Shown piece after piece: positions 59,282-64,000 of a stretch of 64,000 nucleotides of DNA (its first letter is position 1; every line of letters starts with the position of its first letter). The notes beneath the pieces were generated by a model, which worked only from the letters and a program-made list of their open reading frames with translations, was not told where the DNA came from and did not search any database. Source of the DNA: Prosapia bicincta (taxonomy: Eukaryota > Arthropoda > Insecta > Hemiptera > Cercopidae). The stretch covers positions 95,182,983 through 95,246,982 of the forward strand of contig JBAIZL010000001.1 of assembly GCA_036971475.1 (NCBI GenBank), in the 5' to 3' direction. The translations under genes were made by a program, and so were the position numbers.

Positions 59282-59497
59282 TTAGGCATCGGTTACACAA
59301 TTTTTGCAGATTTTTTCTGAAGATTTGTATATAGCTGTACAAATTTCAAAATGCTGTTCTCTTCTTAACTCTCTTGAGTAGTATTGGTCAAAACTTTTTT
59401 TTATGTCAATAACACCTTGAGGACAAATTTTAGTCTTTGTAGTATAGTTGTAATACCTACTTTTTTTTACCATAGAGGTTTTTTTAGTGGAGATCAA
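59282..59497 (-). CDS. unidentified small open frame
   Basis: 71 codons with unusually varied composition for this region: TTKTKICPQGVIDIKKSF then YYSRELRREQHFEICTAI and a C-terminal KICKNC. The CxxC at the end could bind metal. There is no clear start or splice context. It may be a fragment of a gene or transposon. Confidence 0.2.
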   Translation of the reverse strand: MISTKKTSMVKKSRYYNYTTKTKICPQGVIDIKKSFDQYYSRELRREQHFEICTAIYKSSEKICKNCVTDA

Positions 59498-59934
59498 AAC
59501 TTTGGTTCAAGGAGCTTTTCAATCTAGCATAATAATAGTACATCCTATGTGACCATATTCTAGCACAGAAAATCAGTCAAGCCTTGATTTATGTGACAAG
59601 CCTAGATATATGACATGCCCAATATACTGTGATTCCCAAAAAATAGTTTCAATAAACTACCAACTAAAGTAGCATATCTAAGCAGATATATTTTACATTA
59701 CTTCAAGATATTCTTAAATGCTTTTAGATAGTGTTTATATAACCTTAGTCCTCCAGTTAAGGTGTTTGATCCTACAGATTGAGAATGTTTACATCGATAA
59801 TTAACAAAACCGTTTGATAAAAAGGAAATTCCATATGTATTCTTGGATAAGACACTTATACAATAAGATAAAAAATTTGGAACTTATTTGTTGATAAGTT
59901 AAAACAACTGAAACGAAATTTGGAGCTTGCCAAG

Positions 59935-60093
59935 ATGTCCCAAGGACCATGGTGGCAAGACTTAGTGAAATGGGACATTCAAGCGTATGAAAATACAAGA
60001 CTATGCAAGACAAAAAGATCAATGACTTTACAGGAACGGATGAATAGAGGCCCCAATGGCTGGGCTGTAGGTGAAGACCAACAAGTCCCTTAG
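59935..60093 (+). CDS. unidentified 52-residue open frame
   Basis: ATG to TAG: MSQGPWWQDLVKWDIQAYEN, later LQERMNRGPNGWAVGEDQ. Tryptophan-rich and better coding composition than the flanks. I do not recognise the family. It may be a remnant of a mobile element or a processed pseudogene. Confidence 0.2.
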   Translation: MSQGPWWQDLVKWDIQAYENTRLCKTKRSMTLQERMNRGPNGWAVGEDQQVP

Positions 60094-60414
60094 AAATAAG
60101 TCATCATTTTCGCATCATGAAATGTTATTTTTTGCATCATGAAATAACATTATGATGTAATTGTAATTGTACTTATTAAAGTATCGATTTTGTTGTGTAC
60201 CATATATTAAACAATTAAAATCCTAAATACTAGATATATATAAATTCACTCATTAGGATTAAAAGTACTAATAATGTAGCTTCATTTTGTAAATAAACTT
60301 AATTTTTTGTCTTAGCTAAATGCTTGATTGGTGAGTCAACTTCTCAAGAAGCTGCCATCTCACATGAGATACAGAAACCAAACTCTAAAGTTCTTTTCGG
60401 GACTTCCTTAGTTA

Positions 60415-60770
60415 GTTAGTTTATGACTATTTGAACTTTGTTTTATAAATTTGTAAAAACTTTCTGAGACAAAACATTTTTGATCGCTCTGTAGCGATCT
60501 ATCTAGTATCAGTGTCTAAATTTTCCGCTTGGAGTTGTTAGGTCAAGTGGTGATGGTTTTAAAGTCAGGTTTTCGATAGGGTCAAAGATTGTGTGATTTT
60601 TATTGGGTTTGTTCGTTTAATGTGTTTGTATTTTGTGTTTTTGTGTGTTTGTAATTTTCATATTGTTCTAGTGTGTTAAGATGTGGTCATTTTTGGTTGA
60701 TGTGTAAGACTTCTAGGTTATGGTTAATGTCTGTGTATTTGTGCATATTTCATGTATGTGAAAATGTAGG
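60415..60770 (-). mobile_element. Penelope-like 3' end, family F
   Basis: Starts with AGTTTATGACTATTTGAAC and runs through GATCGCTCTGTAGCGATC to GTTAAGATGTGGTCATTTTT-type sequence that matches the GIY-YIG tail copy at 19.8-20.1 kb. The core on the minus strand is disrupted (ACTGATACTAGATAGATCGC). Confidence 0.6.
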
Positions 60771-60929
60771 TATTGAATATATGTAGGTTTTTGTATATAT
60801 GAAAGTGTAGGTATAAGAATATATTTCCTATACTTCTATGAATATATTTCAAAATGAAAACTTGGCTGTTAGCAGATCCTACCTTCGAACCTTTCAAATT
60901 CTACCCTTCCAATGGTATGCTGTCCTGTA

Positions 60930-61325
60930 ATGTGAGAACCTTCTAAAGTAAATACAAAGGAATTATTGTAAGTGGCAAGTCACACTTGAGAAGACACTAC
61001 AGCTACTCTAGAATCTTCTAGAAGTGGGTAGAAATTACTAAAATATGTGAGTCAAAATATAAAGGTTTAGTTCAGTGAGAATGGGCAGTGTTTTCAATGT
61101 AGGGAAAGAGTGAAAGCTTTAGTGACAGTACATGTTAAGTGTAAACAGACCATTATTGAACTTGGTAGTTATTTCACCTACTTAAAACAGAGTTTGGATG
61201 CTTTTATGAATGTTAATTATGTAAATAATAGCAGTAATAAAAGTGTGTAAACTTATAAAAAAGTTATTTAGTCTAAAATTGCCTTATAATTTATAAAACC
61301 GCTGTGAGAGCGTAATAACTGGTGA
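60930..61325 (+). mobile_element. LTR-like segment with gag-like start (uncertain)
   Basis: A stretch starting near TGTAATGTGAGAACCTTC and ending near GAGCGTAATA is followed by ACTGGTGACAGAAGTGGCCC, which looks like a primer-binding-site and leader context of some LTR elements. A short weakly gag-like region follows to about 61700 (LPRELES-type and SFMENTCQETGS), broken by stops. No second LTR or pol was found, so this could be unrelated. Confidence 0.3.
61011..61065 (+). promoter_or_regulatory. heat-shock element followed by TATA box
   Basis: GAATCTTCTAGAA (61011-61023) is a perfect three-unit heat-shock factor site (GAAnnTTCnnGAA). A TATAAAGG follows at 61058-61065, 35 bp downstream of the site. 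The pair lies inside the LTR-like segment. Confidence 0.4.
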
Positions 61326-61699
61326 CAGAAGTGGCCCACGCCTGAGGCGCTCATCATTCCAGGTAGGTTGTAGTAGCACAGTTTACTTTTCTCAACTGGG
61401 CAAAGAATTTCAGTATGTCCAGGAGAAGAGGGTTACGTGTATGGCTACCCTCTTACATTGAAGAAGTACACTTTGAGCCTGCTAAACAATTATATTAATG
61501 GTATGATGCATAAAGCAATCTGAAGAAGGATGTAAGAAGCTTCCCTAAGAACTGGAAAGTTTCATGGAGAATACCTGTCAAGAAACTGGATCAGCATAAC
61601 TTAGTGAGGGAATTGATACTTTGGAGTAGTTTGAGTAGGAGGATGCAAAGAGGTGTCAAACTCAGTTTGAAATTACATCTCATTCCCTTCCTTAAACCA

Positions 61700-62214
61700 C
61701 ATTCAATTATAGCCTTACTGATTATTTTTATATTAAACTCATATGTATACCCCCCACCCCATTACTCCAGTCACTTCTGGCAGTACTGTTGATAAAGTTG
61801 TAAAAAATTTAACTGTTCGTAAAATTACACATTATTCAAGGGTTAATAAAAATACATACAGCTTCATTTTCTGTAGAGCGGTTCATTTTGACCAAATTTC
61901 TATTGAGCGTATTTTTTGGTATAATGTAGTTGATTTCAAAGTTTCCCTATATAAATTTATTTATTCTAAATGTATATAAATATTTCAATACTAGAATTTT
62001 GTATTTAAAATTAATAATAATATTATTATTTATTTTATGATTAAATTTTGCTATGGAAACTATAACAATATAATCCATAAAAATTCTGGTTAATGTTAAT
62101 TTGATTCTGATGAAAAGCATGGAATATGTTACTGATAAGACAAAACTAGAATTAACTAAGGGAGCAATGATTTGTTATAAATAAACCAAAAAACATTATT
62201 TCTGATTAAAATAA
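61700..62214. other. sequence with nothing recognised
   Basis: The short plus ORFs at 61604-61979 show no family features. Confidence 0.35.
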
Positions 62215-63090
62215 TTGAAAATAATGTAAAACTTTATTTGAACAGAAGTTATTGAAATTTGGAGGGATTATTCAACATATTCCCAGGATGGTTCGTGTGA
62301 AGTTGGTGTAGATACAACCACAGGGGTCTGCCCCAGATGGTTAACCTAAAATGGTTAAAAAAACCTATGTAGGGTGTGTATGTGTGTATGTATATATCTT
62401 ATGGATGCTTAAAACACTGAATAGAAGTTGATATAGTTTTAAAGGATTGTTCAAAATATTCCCTGGATGGTTTAAGTACATTCAGTGTAAGTGATAAGTG
62501 AATACAAGAAAACAGTGTTGCAAGGTTTATATCTATATCTATAAAAATTAATGATTGTGTGTATGCATGTTAGAGACCCCTAAACCGCTAAACAGAAGTT
62601 GGAGAAATTTGGAGGGTTTGTGTAACATATTCCCAGGATGATTCCTGTGAAGTAAGATCCTTCCACAGGACTCCACCCCATAGGCGGTTTGTTAGGGTGG
62701 TTCAAAAACCGATGTATATATGTGTATATGTATGTATCTTATGGAACTTTAAAACCCTGAACAAAAGTTAGTGAAATTTGGAGAAATTATTTAACACATA
62801 CTCAGGATGGTTCGTGTGAAGTTTGATGTAGATCTAGAGATCCACCTCAGAGGCTTAAGATAGTTCAAAAACAGATGTATGTCTGTATGTATGTTTGTAT
62901 GTAAGTAATTAACTATACATACATATTTAAGTATTTATGTATCTTGTGGACGCCTAAACCACTGAACAGAAGTTATTATAATTTGGATGGATTATTTATC
63001 ATAATTCCAGAATGATTCTTGAGACACTTGGTGCAGATCCATCCATAGGGCTTCGCCCCAGAGGGTTAGGATGGTTCATTGTACAGCCTT
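62215..63090. repeat. 180-200 bp repeat family, four to five units
   Basis: AACAGAAGTTATTGAAATTTGG, then ATTCCCAGGATGGTTCGTGTG, then CACAGGGGTCTGCCCCAGA-type and GGATGGTTCAAAAACCGATG words recur from about 62240, 62415 (short), 62590, 62760 and 62955. Each is followed by a (TATG)n-like run. A distant unit lies at about 63640-63730. Units are diverged, and no ORF runs through them. Confidence 0.8.
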
Positions 63091-63149
63091 ACATAAGTCT
63101 AATGTTACATTCTGCATCCATTTTAGCATTACTTAATTTATATATATAT

Positions 63150-63317
63150 CGTGATATTTCACGTTGTCCATTATTTTTCCGTTGCAAAGACTTTATGAAG
63201 ATATATTTATTACTTGTAAATAATTTTTTCCACCACTAAGTGCAATAATTTTATTTAAAATATTTATAATTATTGCACTTAGTGGTTGGAAAAATATTTA
63301 CAAGTAATAACAATAAC

Positions 63318-63380
<63 letters not shown>
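63150..63380. repeat. family C-related palindrome and (TA)n
   Basis: ATTTCACGTTGTCCATTATT, then arms GACTTTATGAAG...ACCACTAAGTGCAATAAT with complement, but the centre with the hammerhead-like block is replaced by TTTATTTAAAATATTTATAA. (TA)n at 63321-63380. A further family A-like left arm (AAAGCTTTTCACCG, CAGTACCAGCATCTTCAG) follows at 63434-63475. Confidence 0.75.
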
Positions 63381-63383
<3 letters not shown>

Positions 63384-63913
63384 ATAAATTTAAAACATTT
63401 CAAAAACAAGAATACTTTTAATGCATATATTATTCAAAGCTTTTCACCGTTAAAACAGTACCAGCATCTTCAGAAAAATAAATATCTAACAAAATATTTT
63501 TCAAAAATTAAATCATATCTATATGAAATGTTTTAAATTTATTAACTATATTACAAAAAAACATATCACCATATTTAATTAATATAAATGTTTGTATGTA
63601 TGTATGTATGAGCCTTATGCATTACTAAACTACTGATCCGACGTCATGAAACTTTGGGAAATTGTTTAGTGCATTCCTGGGAAGGTTTCTGGTATAGTAA
63701 GCCTCAGGCCACTGGGCATTGGGGAATGTGAACCACCCAAACAAATTAATTTTAGCCAAAAATGATTAACCTATTATATATATATATATTTAGATTAGTT
63801 TTGGTTGGTAAAGATTATTTAGATTTTTTGAACTAGGAGACTGACAGACTTACCTTGGTAAGAGTCCACACTGTAGTCTTGAAATAGAAACACATAAAAG
63901 CACTTAAACAATG

Positions 63914-63945
63914 ATATATTTCAACCACACAGTGGTCTTTGTCAA
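63914..63945 (-). ncRNA. hammerhead-like motif with UUGACAA core
   Basis: Minus strand: TTGACAA (63945-63939), extra A, stem II GACCAC/GTGGTT (six pairs, one G-U), GAA, ATATAT, C17. Stem I does not pair convincingly. It shares the UUGACAA core and extra A with family B but the stems are unrelated. Confidence 0.3.
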
Positions 63946-64000
63946 TCGAAGAGAAAACACAAAAAGATATATGAGAGAATGAAATAAAATAAATATAAGT

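Larger units (their letters stand above)
58036..60410. other. mostly unrecognised sequence with two small open frames
   Basis: Apart from the two short frames listed separately, I see no exon, repeat or RNA gene. Confidence 0.4.

Overview
This window is AT-rich nuclear DNA from an animal, most probably an arthropod and perhaps an insect. The evidence is a split gene with GT-AG introns whose product ends in a pericentrin-type PACT domain, plus Penelope-like retroelements (PLEs), Tc1/mariner, Tigger and piggyBac transposons, tRNA-derived SINEs, satellites and very long (TA)n tracts. There is no sign of bacterial gene organisation. The species cannot be named from the sequence.

Layout. 0-2.4 kb: a gag-like retroelement frame split by a TA-inserting DNA transposon. 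2.4-7.7 kb: two satellites (about 116 bp and about 106 bp periods), the second interrupted by a non-LTR RNase H remnant. 8.4-12.4 kb: a composite PLE whose RT/GIY-YIG frame lies on the minus strand between nested inverted repeats. 12.4-17.7 kb: palindromes, (TA)n tracts, a nine-unit tandem array carrying TA/GA/GT microsatellites, and a 100-N gap. 19.6-20.6 kb: two head-to-head PLE fragments. 21.2-56.8 kb: the only recognisable host gene, on the minus strand. I assembled twelve exons (about 561 codons) from splice signals. Every junction keeps phase, and the last two exons read as a PACT domain. Its introns hold Tigger, nested mariners, piggyBac, SINEs, another nearly full-length PLE and many foldback elements. 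56.8-64 kb: further foldback and PLE 3' pieces, an LTR-like stretch with a heat-shock element beside a TATA box, and a family of about 180-200 bp repeats.

The most interesting signal is a recurring small RNA fold. At least ten sites, mostly in the inverted-repeat arms of PLEs or in ORF-less palindromes flanked by (TA)n, fit a type-I hammerhead ribozyme layout: stem I, a CUGANGA-like core, stem II, GAA, a short and often palindromic stem III, the cleavage nucleotide, then the other strand of stem I. Loop and stem sequences differ between families (called A to J here) while the layout is kept. Nearly all have one extra nucleotide between the core and stem II, and several have a UUGACAA or UCGACAA core. 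In the PLE copies the motif lies on the sense strand downstream of the GIY-YIG region. Hammerheads are already known in PLEs and retrozymes. The number of families together, the head-to-head arrangement and the shared departures from the canonical core are what deserve a closer look.

Everything here was read by eye. Splice sites, repeat borders and RNA folds are inferences unless stated otherwise.
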